Part shown: piece by piece, positions 8,356-17,863 of the stretch
How the letters are laid out: the number at the start of each line of letters is the position of its first letter
Numbering within the stretch: the stretch's first letter is position 1
Assembly (NCBI GenBank): GCA_947169815.1
Contig: CAMVRG010000004.1
Location: 1 to 35,764, forward strand
Reading direction: 5' to 3'
Source of the DNA: an uncultured Clostridia bacterium
Lineage (GTDB): Bacteria; Bacillota; Clostridia; Oscillospirales; Acutalibacteraceae
Length of the DNA: 35,764 nucleotides
Position numbers and translations under genes: made by a program
Notes under the pieces: model-generated
What the model was told of the DNA's origin: nothing
The model's database searches: none
What the model saw: the letters and a program-made list of their open reading frames with translations, nothing else

Positions 8356-10200
8356 ATGAACAAAAGAAGACGCTTCGGTCTTGCCGCTCTTCTTGCGGTA
8401 ATTCTTTGTATCGCTATGTTCGGTTCAATGAATGTATTTGCCGACGATGAAGATATTGCGTTAATCGCGCCCGCTCCTACGGGTTCGGTAGTAACGGTAG
8501 GCGAGGGCGACGACGCGGTTACCTATGACCTTTCGCTTGAGGCGGAGGATGAGGAAACGGGAAACCTCGGCGCGAGCGAATATGTTGACGGCTACGCTGA
8601 TAATCTTCAGAGCGACAGCAATTTTGAGGAGAATATCAAAACGGCTCTCGCTACGGTAAGACAGTCAATCAAGCAGTATGCTACCTTCTGGGCTCTGCTT
8701 CCGCCGATTATTGCTATCGTTCTTGCGCTTATCACTAAAGAGGTTTATTCGTCTCTTTTCATCGGTATACTCGCAGGCGGTCTTATTTATTCAAACTTCG
8801 ACTTTGAAACTACGGTCGTTCACGTTTTCAAGGAAGGCTTTATTGATACGGTTGCGGACTCGTACAATATAGGTATTATTATCTTCCTCGTTCTTCTCGG
8901 AGCGCTCGTCGCTATGATGAACAAGACGGGAGGCTCGGCTGCCTTCGGAAGATGGACGGCAACGCATATCAAATCGAGAACGGGCGCTCAGCTCGCTACT
9001 ATCGCGCTCGGCGTTCTTATCTTCGTAGACGACTATTTTAACTGTCTTACGGTAGGCTCGGTAATGCGTCCCGTAACGGATAAAAAGAAGATTTCAAGAG
9101 AGAAGCTCTCATACCTTATCGACGCAACGGCGGCTCCCGTTTGTATTATCGCCCCGATTTCCTCGTGGGCGGCGGCGGTTGCTGGCTTTGCAAAGGGAGC
9201 GGGCGCGGAAAGCGGAATGTCGCTCTTCATTCAGGCAATTCCCTATAACTTCTACGCGCTTCTCACAATCGTTATGATGATATTCCTTGCGGTAACAAAG
9301 TTCGATTTCGGTCCTATGGCTAAATTCGAAAGAGCTGCAAGAGAAAGCGAGTCCGTTGAAAAGCTTGAAAAGCTTACAGCCAAGGCAGAGGAAAAAACTA
9401 ACGAGAAGGGTAAGGTTATCGACCTTGTTATTCCCGTTGTATTCCTTATTATTGCCTGCGTTATCGGAATGATTTATTCGGGCGGCTTCTTCACCGACGG
9501 CGAGGAGGGCTATAAGAATTTCATTACCGCGTTCTCAAACAGCGACGCTTCGGTAGGTCTTGTATTCGGCTCGTTTATTACAATTATCTTTGCGGTAATC
9601 TACTTCGTATGCAGAAGAGTTATCTCCTTTAAAGACTGTATGTCGGCTATCCCCGAGGGCTTTAACGCGATGACCCCAGCAATTCTTATTCTCGTATGCG
9701 CATGGACTCTTAAGACTATGACCGATTCTCTCGGCGCCAAGATATTCATTTCTCAGCTTATCGAGGGCCAGGCGGCAGGCTTACAGATGATGCTTCCCGC
9801 AATTATCTTCCTTATCGCGGTAGGTCTTTCCTTCGCAACGGGAACCTCGTGGGGTACCTTCGGTATTCTTATCCCGATTGTTCTTTCCGTATTCTCCGCA
9901 ACGGACGGCCCGATTACGATTATCGCGGTATCGGCATGTATGGCGGGCGCAGTATGCGGCGACCACTGCTCGCCGATTTCGGATACAACTATTATGGCTT
10001 CGGCAGGCGGTCAGTGTGACCACGTTAACCACGTATCGACTCAGCTTCCCTACGCTATGACGGTTGCAGGGGTTTCGTTCATTACCTATATTATCGCAGG
10101 CTTTGTTAAGAGCGCGGCGATTGCGCTTCCCGTAGGAATCGTTCTTATGCTCGCAACGCTCTTCATTCTCAAAGCGGTATTAGGCAAGAAAAAAGCATAA
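8356..10200 (+). CDS. NhaC-family Na+/H+ antiporter with N-terminal signal-like segment and acidic extension
   Basis: ~614 aa, multiple TM; ALLPPIIAIVLALITKEVYSSLFIGILAGGL, FVDDYFNCLTVGSVMRPVTDKKKISREKLSYLIDATAAPVCIIAPISSWAA, GAVCGDHCSPISDTTIMAS. Start 8356 is better placed relative to AGGAGG (8342-8347) than 8350. Confidence 0.9.
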   Translation: MNKRRRFGLAALLAVILCIAMFGSMNVFADDEDIALIAPAPTGSVVTVGEGDDAVTYDLSLEAEDEETGNLGASEYVDGYADNLQSDSNFEENIKTALATVRQSIKQYATFWALLPPIIAIVLALITKEVYSSLFIGILAGGLIYSNFDFETTVVHVFKEGFIDTVADSYNIGIIIFLVLLGALVAMMNKTGGSAAFGRWTATHIKSRTGAQLATIALGVLIFVDDYFNCLTVGSVMRPVTDKKKISREKLSYLIDATAAPVCIIAPISSWAAAVAGFAKGAGAESGMSLFIQAIPYNFYALLTIVMMIFLAVTKFDFGPMAKFERAARESESVEKLEKLTAKAEEKTNEKGKVIDLVIPVVFLIIACVIGMIYSGGFFTDGEEGYKNFITAFSNSDASVGLVFGSFITIIFAVIYFVCRRVISFKDCMSAIPEGFNAMTPAILILVCAWTLKTMTDSLGAKIFISQLIEGQAAGLQMMLPAIIFLIAVGLSFATGTSWGTFGILIPIVLSVFSATDGPITIIAVSACMAGAVCGDHCSPISDTTIMASAGGQCDHVNHVSTQLPYAMTVAGVSFITYIIAGFVKSAAIALPVGIVLMLATLFILKAVLGKKKA

Positions 10201-10210
10201 CAAAAAAAAC

Positions 10211-10240
10211 AAAGCGTTACGGTTAATCCGTAACGCTTTT
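10211..10240. terminator. Bidirectional intrinsic terminator between nhaC and EamA gene
   Basis: AAAGCGTTACGG-TTAAT-CCGTAACGCTTTT. Confidence 0.85.
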
Positions 10241-10242
10241 TA

Positions 10243-11178
10243 TTATGCCTTTTTCTTTTGCGGAAGCTGGGCGAGGACTATCGCGCCGAATATAAGCGCG
10301 CAGCCGATAAGTTCACGCGCGCTGAGCCTCTCGTGAAGAATCGCCCAGCCTGCGAGAACCGAGAATACCGATTCAAGACTCATAACGAGCGAGGCGACGG
10401 TCGGATTAACGTCCTTCTGACCTATAATCTGAAGCGTATAGGCGACTCCCGAGGACATAACGCCCGCATAGAGAATTGAAATAAGCGCCTTGCCCGTAAA
10501 CGCCGTTGCAAGCATAGCGGGTATTTCGGAAAAAGAGCCGTGAAGCTCAATGAAAAACATAGGAACAAGACCGAAAACCGCGGCGGTATAAAACTGAATA
10601 CTGCTCATTCTCACGCCGTTAACATTCTTATTTATAAAACGGTCGATAGTAAGAATATGCATTGCAAATACAAGCGAGCAGCATAAAACGAGAATATCGC
10701 TTTTCTGCATTTTAAAGCTGCCGTTCATACATAAAAGATAAAGACCGAAAAGGGTAATTCCTACGGCGAGCCATACGTTAAGTCCGCATTTTTTCTTTAT
10801 GAACAGTCCGAGTATAGGAACAAGTACAATATAACAGGCGGTAAGAAAGCCCGCCTTTCCTGCGGGGGTTCCCATATACATTCCTACCTGCTGAAAAATC
10901 GAGGCGACTCCGAGACAGGCTCCGCAGCATATACCGCCTTTTATCAGCAGGCGCTTATCATCTTTCGTTTTCGGGACGGTTTCCTTTGATACGCCTGCTC
11001 TGTCGAGAAACTTTATTACGGGAAGAAGAACGGTTCCGCCGATTATGTATCTTAAAAAAATAAAGGTATACGGTCCCGTTTCGCTTCCGCCCTCTCTCTG
11101 AGCGACGAAGGCTACGCCCCATATAAACGCGGTAAGAACGAGAATAAAGGTATTTCGCGTTGTTTTTTTATCTGTCAT
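10243..11178 (-). CDS. EamA/DMT-family transporter
   Basis: 311 aa, ~10 TM; LVLTAFIWGVAFVAQREG, TASLVMSLESVFSVLAGWAILHERLSARELIGCALIFGAIVLAQ. Confidence 0.9.
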   Translation of the reverse strand: MTDKKTTRNTFILVLTAFIWGVAFVAQREGGSETGPYTFIFLRYIIGGTVLLPVIKFLDRAGVSKETVPKTKDDKRLLIKGGICCGACLGVASIFQQVGMYMGTPAGKAGFLTACYIVLVPILGLFIKKKCGLNVWLAVGITLFGLYLLCMNGSFKMQKSDILVLCCSLVFAMHILTIDRFINKNVNGVRMSSIQFYTAAVFGLVPMFFIELHGSFSEIPAMLATAFTGKALISILYAGVMSSGVAYTLQIIGQKDVNPTVASLVMSLESVFSVLAGWAILHERLSARELIGCALIFGAIVLAQLPQKKKA

Positions 11179-11225
11179 AATAATTCGTTATAAACATATG
11201 GGGCGACATTAATTCGCCCCTTAAA

Positions 11226-11438
11226 TCAGTTATTGGCTTCCTTTACCTTAAGGTATTCCTGAATCTGCTTCAATACAACGTCGGCGTCAATGCCGTGTAC
11301 CATACAAGCCTCCTCAAGGCTTTCGCCGATTGATGCGGGGCAGCCTACGCAATGCATACCCGACTGCATAAGAATCGCCGCAATTCCTCTGTCGTAATTC
11401 AGCATTTCGCCCATAGTAGTTTTTTTGGTTATTTCCAT
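11226..11438 (-). CDS. DUF1858 domain protein
   Basis: 70 aa; GIAAILMQSGMHCVGCPASIGESLEEACMVHGID. Confidence 0.85.
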   Translation of the reverse strand: MEITKKTTMGEMLNYDRGIAAILMQSGMHCVGCPASIGESLEEACMVHGIDADVVLKQIQEYLKVKEANN

Positions 11439-11523
11439 AATTAATGCCTCCTTTATTATCTTAATGGCTATGTTATCACATTAAAAATTTTATGTCAATA
11501 TACTAATTTTTATTATATAGGCG

Positions 11524-11552
11524 TTGAAATATTTACGCTAAAATGTTAAAAT
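11524..11552 (+). promoter_or_regulatory. Sigma-A-like promoter, extended -10, for DUF1846 gene
   Basis: TTGAAA-N17-TAAAAT with TGT before the -10. Confidence 0.6.
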
Positions 11553-11583
11553 ATATTCTGTTATAATTTGCGGAGGAGATACT

Positions 11584-13047
11584 ATGTATAAAATCGGTTT
11601 TGATAATGACAGGTATAAATCAATGCAGTCCGAAAGAATTCGCGAAAGGATAAGCGAATTCGGCGGAAAGCTTTATCTCGAGTTCGGCGGAAAGCTTTTT
11701 GACGATTATCACGCTTCGCGCGTGCTTCCGGGTTTCCAGCCCGACAGTAAGCTCCAGATGCTTCTCAAGCTTAAGGACGAGGCGGAGGTCGTTATAGTTA
11801 TTTCTGCTCAGGATATAGAAAAGTCTAAGCTCAGAGGCGACCTCGGAATTACATATGACGACGATGTTGTACGTCTTATCGGCGAATTTACGGAAATCGG
11901 TCTTATGGTCGGAAGCGTCGTGCTTACAAAATACGCGCCGAGCGCTAAGGTTGAGGCGTTTGAAAGCCGTCTTAACAAAATGGGTTACAAGGTATACCAC
12001 CACTACGTAATAAGCGGATATCCTTCAAATATTTCTAAAATAGTATCCGATTCGGGCTACGGAAAGAACGACTATATTGAAACGACGAGGAAGCTTGTAG
12101 TCGTTACCGCCCCCGGTCCCGGAAGCGGAAAAATGGCTACCTGTCTTTCTCAGCTTTATCACGAGCATAAGAGAGGAATCAAGGCGGGATATGCGAAATT
12201 CGAGACATTCCCTATCTGGAACATTCCGCTTAAGCACCCCGTTAATATCGCTTACGAGGCGGCGACGGCTGACCTCAACGATGTAAATATGATTGACCCG
12301 TGGCACCTTGAGGCGTACGGAAAGACTACCGTAAATTATAACCGCGACGTTGAGATTTTCCCTGTATTAAAGGCGATATTTGACAGAATTTACGGCGAGT
12401 GTCCGTATAAATCTCCTACCGATATGGGCGTTAATATGGCGGGTAACTGTATTATTGACGACGAGGCGTGCTGCGAAGCGTCAAAGCAGGAAATTATCAG
12501 ACGTTATTTAGACGCAAAGATTGCCGCCGCGAAGGACGACAGGAGAAACGACGAATACTATGAGATTGAGCTCCTTATGAATCAGGCTGGCATAAGCGAG
12601 GAGGACAGGGCTACCGTAGGCGCCGCGAGAGAAAGAGCGAAAAATACGGGAGCGCCCGCCGCGGCGATTGAGCTTGCGGACGGTACCGTTCTTACAGGCA
12701 AGACCTCAGAGCTTCTCGGCTGCTGCTCCTCGAGTCTTCTTAACGCGCTTAAATACCTTGCGGGAATTGACGACGAAATTATTCTTATTAACCCCGAGGT
12801 TATAAAGCCCGTTCAGCAGTTAAAGCTCGGCTACCTCGGAAGCAAGAACCCGAGACTCCATACCGACGAAACCCTTCTTGCGCTTTCAATTTCAGCGGTT
12901 ACGGACGAGAACGCCGCAAAGGCTATGGCGGAGCTTAAAAACCTTAAAAACTGCGAAATGCACTCAACGGTTATGCTTTCAAACGTTGATACCTCGGTAC
13001 TCAAAAAAATCGGAATCCGCATAACCTGCGACGCGAAAAGCCAATAA
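11584..13047 (+). CDS. DUF1846 domain protein
   Basis: 487 aa; MYKIGFDNDRYKSMQSERIRERISEFGGKLYLEFGGKLFDDYHASRVLPGF, VTAPGPGSGKMATCLSQLYHE. Confidence 0.9.
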   Translation: MYKIGFDNDRYKSMQSERIRERISEFGGKLYLEFGGKLFDDYHASRVLPGFQPDSKLQMLLKLKDEAEVVIVISAQDIEKSKLRGDLGITYDDDVVRLIGEFTEIGLMVGSVVLTKYAPSAKVEAFESRLNKMGYKVYHHYVISGYPSNISKIVSDSGYGKNDYIETTRKLVVVTAPGPGSGKMATCLSQLYHEHKRGIKAGYAKFETFPIWNIPLKHPVNIAYEAATADLNDVNMIDPWHLEAYGKTTVNYNRDVEIFPVLKAIFDRIYGECPYKSPTDMGVNMAGNCIIDDEACCEASKQEIIRRYLDAKIAAAKDDRRNDEYYEIELLMNQAGISEEDRATVGAARERAKNTGAPAAAIELADGTVLTGKTSELLGCCSSSLLNALKYLAGIDDEIILINPEVIKPVQQLKLGYLGSKNPRLHTDETLLALSISAVTDENAAKAMAELKNLKNCEMHSTVMLSNVDTSVLKKIGIRITCDAKSQ

Positions 13048-13053
13048 AAACTG

Positions 13054-13094
13054 TTAACAGATTCGTTATAAATTACGAATCTGTTAATTTTTTT
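13054..13094 (+). terminator. Intrinsic terminator
   Basis: TTAACAGATTCGT...ACGAATCTGTTAA followed by T-tract. Confidence 0.8.
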
Positions 13095-13123
13095 GAGTTC
13101 TTATGAAAATCGACTGCTTTCTA

Positions 13124-13152
13124 TTGAAGTTTCTGTTTTTAAATGGTATATT
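13124..13152 (+). promoter_or_regulatory. Sigma-A-like promoter for S8 peptidase gene
   Basis: TTGAAG-N17-TATATT. Confidence 0.65.
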
Positions 13153-13237
13153 AATTTTAGAAAAATGCAAAAAAATATGTAATATTTTGCTGATTTCAGG
13201 TACTTATATACAGAAGGATTATTTAAGGAGAATAAGT

Positions 13238-16200
13238 ATGACTAAATTCTTTAAAAAAGCGATTGCAGTATTTCTTTCAGTCTTGATGGCGTTTTCCTTT
13301 ACTGCATTTCCGCTTGGCGCTTCGGCTGCCGAAAAGGATAAGGAAAAGAATTACGTTGAGGGCGAGGTAATCGCGGTACTCAACGAGGGCGCAAAGAAGA
13401 ATTATCTTCTTGCGGGAACGAACGAATACGGAAAGGGAATAAAGCTTAAAAAGGCTCATTCCTTTAAGAGCAAAAAGAGCGCGGACCTCAATATCGCGGT
13501 ACTTAAATCCTCAACTCTTTCCACGAAGGAAATGATTAAGAGGCTTAGCAGCGATTCCGCGGTCAAGTACGCCGTACCGAACTTTAAAAAGAAGGCATCG
13601 GCTATTACGAACGACGCGTACAGCAAGTATCAGTGGGCGCTCGATAACACGGGCCAGAACGGCGGAACGGTTAACGACGACGTTAACGCAGACACGCTCT
13701 GGGAAAGCGCAAAGAGCTCCAAGAAGGAGCAGATTGTTGCAATCTGCGACACGGGACTTGACCTTGAAAATCCCGAATTTGAGGGGCTTATCTGGACGAA
13801 TCCATACGGAAATAAGCTCGTAGGTAAGCACGGCTACGACTTTTCGGGCGAGAACAGCGACGGCGTTCCGAGAGACGGAAACGGCCACGGTACTCACTGC
13901 GCGGGAATTATCGCCGCGGCGGCTGATAACGAAAAGGGTATTTCGGGTATCAACAAGAGCAACGTTAAGATTATGCCCGTAAAATGGCTTGACGACGACG
14001 GCTACGGAGACGATTCCGACGTGCTCGCGGCTTACGATTACATAAGCAGAGCTATCGACCTCGGCGCAAATATTACCGCTATCAACAACTCCTGGGGCGG
14101 CGGCGGCTCACGCGACGAGCAGAAAATCTATGACGAGATTTTTGACAAGCTCGGCGAAAAGGGCGCAGTATCGGTTATAGCCGCAGGTAACGAGTCAGCT
14201 GATCTTTCGGACCACGGCTCGGGCGGTTTCCTGTTCGGCGACGACGAGGATTTTTATATAACTCCCGCCTGTACCGAAAGCAAGTATGCGCTTACCGTTT
14301 CTGCTACAAACGAAAAGGATGAGCTTGCGGACTTTTCAAACTATTCCAAGGAGTACGTTGACGTAGCGGCTCCGGGCGTTGATATTCTTTCAACGGTTTC
14401 ATATAACTGCTTCAACCCGTCGATTTATTCCGACGAAAAGAAGGCGGAATTAGTCAAGGATATTCAGGATTATGAAAGCCCCGTATCAGCGGGAGATTTT
14501 GGCTACCCCGAAGTAGTTAAGCCCGAGAGCGACGACGCGTCGGACAATCTCGGTATATCGGTAAGCGACGGCGGCTTCGGCGAGGTTTCGGGTAAGCGTA
14601 TCGCCGTTACGGTTAACGACGAAATCAAAAAGGGAAAGTTTAAAGACTATGCCTTCGAGATTCCGTTTACGGTTGAGGACGCAACGAAGCCCTATTCCGT
14701 AAGCTTTATGGCAAGCGGTATAAAGGATTCGGTTTACTATGTTTTCGACGTACCCGCAAGCACGGACGTTAACGAGATTGAGCGTTTGAATTACAGCACG
14801 GCTATCGGCGGAAGCGAGACGGGAAATTTCTGGTCTCACGAGTTCTTTACCTCTAACACAAAGGACGAGGACGGAGAAAACGAGGACGAGGAATACGTTG
14901 AGGATACAAACAGAAAGCTTGTATTCTTCGGAGAAGCAACCGAAAAGGGCGCAACGGTATATCTTGACGATTTTGCCCTCAGCAAGCAGGATATTAACGA
15001 GGACGATTTTGAAAAGTACGATTACTACTGCGGAACCTCTATGGCTACTCCTTACGTTGCGGGCGCGGTAGCTCTTCTTAAAAACGCATATAACGACGCG
15101 ACTATCTTCGACGTTATTAATATGATAAAGAATACGGGACGCGTAAGCGCTTCTCTTGAGAACAAGACCGAAAACGAAAAGGTTCTCTCTCTTGAAAGCC
15201 CCGAGAGCATTCCGCCTATGGTATTCTCAGCCGCGTATGATAAGGACGGAAAGGTTGAGATAAGCGGCTCGTTCAGAAATATTACCTCGGTTGAGGTTAA
15301 CGGCGCGGCGGTAACCCCCGTATCAAAGACAAATTCAAAGCTCGTTATCCCCGATAACAGCTACAACACTAAAAGAACTATTATCAAGGTAACGAATGCT
15401 GTCGGAAGCGATACTCTTACTGCTCTTCTCTCAAAGAAGCCTACATATAATACCGCAACCGACATTATGGGCGAGCCCTCAATGGTAACGGGCGGATACC
15501 TTATCTCCGCAAACGACGAGGCATACTACGTAAGCGAATACGGTATGGTCGGAAAGCTTTACTACGACGGCGACATGGGAATGTACTCCTACGAGGAGGG
15601 ACTTCTCAATATTGATAACGTTCTTCTTTACGGCGACGACGTATTTGAAAATCACTGTAATATAGCAAGCGCAGTTTACACCGCTTCAAAAATCTACTTT
15701 ATCTCTCAGCACGCGATAGTTTCAACTAACGGAACGACTATCGGTATAGATACCGTTTTCGGTTATCTTGACCTCAAGAGCGAGAAAACCGTTAAGCTCT
15801 GCGAGCTTCCCGACGAGGCCGTAATCGGCGGTACTCTCGGAATTTATAACGGAGGAGTTTATCTTGCGGGCGGATATAACGACGGCAAGTTTATCAATTC
15901 CTTCTATAAGTACAACGCATCGAAGAAGAAATTTGAAAAGCTCTCCGCTTCTCTTCCCGAGGGCAGAGCGTTTACAAAATTCCTTCAGTACGAAAACAAG
16001 CTCGTAGGCGTTTACGGGGCGGTTGAAAGCGGTGAAATGCCTTCAATCATAACCTTTGACGGCTCAAAGTGGAGCAAATCGAATATCGCGTTTTCAAGCG
16101 ACGATTACTACGAATACGACGTGGACGGAGAAAAGCCCGTAAAGGTTTACAAGGGAAGTCTCGGCTACGGAAACGGCGGTATCTTCTGTATCGGCGCATA

Positions 16201-16972
16201 CGCTTACGGAAGAGGCGATTCCTTTACCTATCAGCCCGCGAAGAATACGGTAGTAAACTTCGGCTACTCGGCTAAAAACAGCCTCAGCGACAACGACGTA
16301 ATCGGAACGACTCTCCCGGGCTGCTTCGTAGGCTTTACGGTAGAGGACGACGAAATGAGCGGCGAAAACGTAATATACAGAAAGTCCGCAAAGGGCGACG
16401 CGATTGACGAGCCAGGCTACGGAACAGAGGACTTCGGCGAGATTGAGTCGAGCATTCTCAAGCAGAATATGACCACCTCTTACGCCAAGTTCAACACCTC
16501 CTCTCTTAAGAATGCAAAGCTCAAGAGCGTTAAGAAGGGCTATAACTACGGCGAAAAGGTTAAGTTTACGCTCAAGCCCTCAAGCGGCTACGTTATTCAG
16601 AGCATAAGCGTTAACGGTAAGGTCGTTTCGAAGAATTCAAATTCGGCAACGGTAACGATGAGTACAGCCGTAAATAAGATTACCGCCTCCTTGAAGAACC
16701 TCAACCCCGCAAAGGTAAGCTCTCTCAAGGCTAAGGCGGGAGCGAACAAGGCGGCGCTTTCGTGGAAGAAGGCTGCCCGCTCAAAGGGCTATCAGGTTCA
16801 GCAGTACAAGGGCGGTAAATGGAAGACCGTTAAAAAGGTTAAAACCGTTAAACACACCGTTAAGGGACTCAAGAAGGGAACATATAAGTTCAGAGTCCGC
16901 GGCTATAATACCGTAAGCGGAAAGACCTATTACGGAAAATGGTCAAAGGCGGTTAAGGTTAAAATTAAGTAA
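13238..16972 (+). CDS. Secreted subtilisin-like S8 serine peptidase with large insertion, Kelch-like and FN3-like C-terminal regions
   Basis: Start MTKFFKKAIAVFLSVLMAFSFTAFPLGASAA (signal peptide; RBS aaggag). Triad: CDTGLD, GNGHGTHCAGI, CGTSMATPYVAGAVALL. C-terminus NPAKVSSLKAKAGANKAALSWKKAARSKGYQVQQ...FRVRGYNT. Track start 13103 lies upstream of the promoter. Confidence 0.92.
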   Translation: MTKFFKKAIAVFLSVLMAFSFTAFPLGASAAEKDKEKNYVEGEVIAVLNEGAKKNYLLAGTNEYGKGIKLKKAHSFKSKKSADLNIAVLKSSTLSTKEMIKRLSSDSAVKYAVPNFKKKASAITNDAYSKYQWALDNTGQNGGTVNDDVNADTLWESAKSSKKEQIVAICDTGLDLENPEFEGLIWTNPYGNKLVGKHGYDFSGENSDGVPRDGNGHGTHCAGIIAAAADNEKGISGINKSNVKIMPVKWLDDDGYGDDSDVLAAYDYISRAIDLGANITAINNSWGGGGSRDEQKIYDEIFDKLGEKGAVSVIAAGNESADLSDHGSGGFLFGDDEDFYITPACTESKYALTVSATNEKDELADFSNYSKEYVDVAAPGVDILSTVSYNCFNPSIYSDEKKAELVKDIQDYESPVSAGDFGYPEVVKPESDDASDNLGISVSDGGFGEVSGKRIAVTVNDEIKKGKFKDYAFEIPFTVEDATKPYSVSFMASGIKDSVYYVFDVPASTDVNEIERLNYSTAIGGSETGNFWSHEFFTSNTKDEDGENEDEEYVEDTNRKLVFFGEATEKGATVYLDDFALSKQDINEDDFEKYDYYCGTSMATPYVAGAVALLKNAYNDATIFDVINMIKNTGRVSASLENKTENEKVLSLESPESIPPMVFSAAYDKDGKVEISGSFRNITSVEVNGAAVTPVSKTNSKLVIPDNSYNTKRTIIKVTNAVGSDTLTALLSKKPTYNTATDIMGEPSMVTGGYLISANDEAYYVSEYGMVGKLYYDGDMGMYSYEEGLLNIDNVLLYGDDVFENHCNIASAVYTASKIYFISQHAIVSTNGTTIGIDTVFGYLDLKSEKTVKLCELPDEAVIGGTLGIYNGGVYLAGGYNDGKFINSFYKYNASKKKFEKLSASLPEGRAFTKFLQYENKLVGVYGAVESGEMPSIITFDGSKWSKSNIAFSSDDYYEYDVDGEKPVKVYKGSLGYGNGGIFCIGAYAYGRGDSFTYQPAKNTVVNFGYSAKNSLSDNDVIGTTLPGCFVGFTVEDDEMSGENVIYRKSAKGDAIDEPGYGTEDFGEIESSILKQNMTTSYAKFNTSSLKNAKLKSVKKGYNYGEKVKFTLKPSSGYVIQSISVNGKVVSKNSNSATVTMSTAVNKITASLKNLNPAKVSSLKAKAGANKAALSWKKAARSKGYQVQQYKGGKWKTVKKVKTVKHTVKGLKKGTYKFRVRGYNTVSGKTYYGKWSKAVKVKIK

Positions 16973-16977
16973 AATAA

Positions 16978-17007
16978 AAAAAGCTGACTCGCTGAGTCAG
17001 CTTTTTA
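16978..17007. terminator. Intrinsic terminator of S8 gene; contains the stop codon of the convergent gene
   Basis: AAAAGCTGACTC-GCT-GAGTCAGCTTTTT. Confidence 0.8.
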
Positions 17008-17755
17008 TTATAAGGGATATTATAAACAGTACGGCGTAAATTACGGGCTGGTGCGCGAGGTAAAACCATAGCGAATTGCGTCCGACGAAGGAAAAGAACC
17101 TGCTGCGCTTTTTATAAGTCCATTTAGGAAAGGCTCCGTCGGCGGCGTATTTTCCGAGGAACGCGCCGAAGAGGAACATAAACAGCCATGGGATTATTCC
17201 GAAATAATCGGCGCTGTAAAACGATGGGCTGTACAGACCGAGAGGCGCGAGAAGATTTGTATTAACCTCGGGAAGCTTAATAAGCCCGAAGAGGAGCGAG
17301 CCCGCGCTGACAGAATAGAATACGGCGAAAAGCAGAACGCTTATAAGCATACCGATAATCGGATTTATCTTTTTTATCAGCGGCATAAGGAGTCCCGTAA
17401 TTATCATACAGCAGCCGAGACAGTGAAGAATACCGAAGTATATTTCCGCTCCCGTAATTCCCAATAGCGGCATAATTACCGCCGTTACAAGCGTTACCGC
17501 GAGCCCCGCGCCGAGAACGACCAGCCCTCTTTTAAGCGTATTTCGTGAAAGACGCGAGCATATTCCCGAAATTATAATAAATATAGCCCAGAAAAACGGC
17601 TGTAAAACACAGAGCTTGTTAAATACCTCTTCTCCCCAGGAAAGCCCGAGGAAGAAGCCGATATCGAGGAAGGTATGATGTATTATCATAGCGATAATAG
17701 CGAAGCCGCGAAGCTCGTCTAAAAGCTCTATTCTCTTTTTTTCGTTTTTCGCCAT
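16997..17755 (-). CDS. DUF1624 / heparan-alpha-glucosaminide N-acetyltransferase-like membrane protein
   Basis: 252 aa, multi-TM; RIELLDELRGFAIIAMIIHHTFLDI...FVGRNSLWFYLAHQPVIYAVLF. Confidence 0.85.
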   Translation of the reverse strand: MAKNEKKRIELLDELRGFAIIAMIIHHTFLDIGFFLGLSWGEEVFNKLCVLQPFFWAIFIIISGICSRLSRNTLKRGLVVLGAGLAVTLVTAVIMPLLGITGAEIYFGILHCLGCCMIITGLLMPLIKKINPIIGMLISVLLFAVFYSVSAGSLLFGLIKLPEVNTNLLAPLGLYSPSFYSADYFGIIPWLFMFLFGAFLGKYAADGAFPKWTYKKRSRFFSFVGRNSLWFYLAHQPVIYAVLFIISLIIKS

Positions 17756-17806
17756 AGCTTACCTCCCCGTTGTTATTATTTATTATATTATACTATTTTT
17801 GGCGTA

Positions 17807-17835
17807 TTGTAAATATGAATTTTATGTGGTATATT
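17807..17835 (+). promoter_or_regulatory. Sigma-A-like promoter for GH28 gene
   Basis: TTGTAA-N17-TATATT. Confidence 0.55.
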
Positions 17836-17863
17836 AAGAATAATAAGGTTTGAGAGGTGGAAT

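Noticed and set aside
13103-13237. Track start of the S8 peptidase at 13103
   Set aside because: Lies upstream of a good promoter (TTGAAG-N17-TATATT, 13124-13152); the RBS and signal peptide support ATG 13238.
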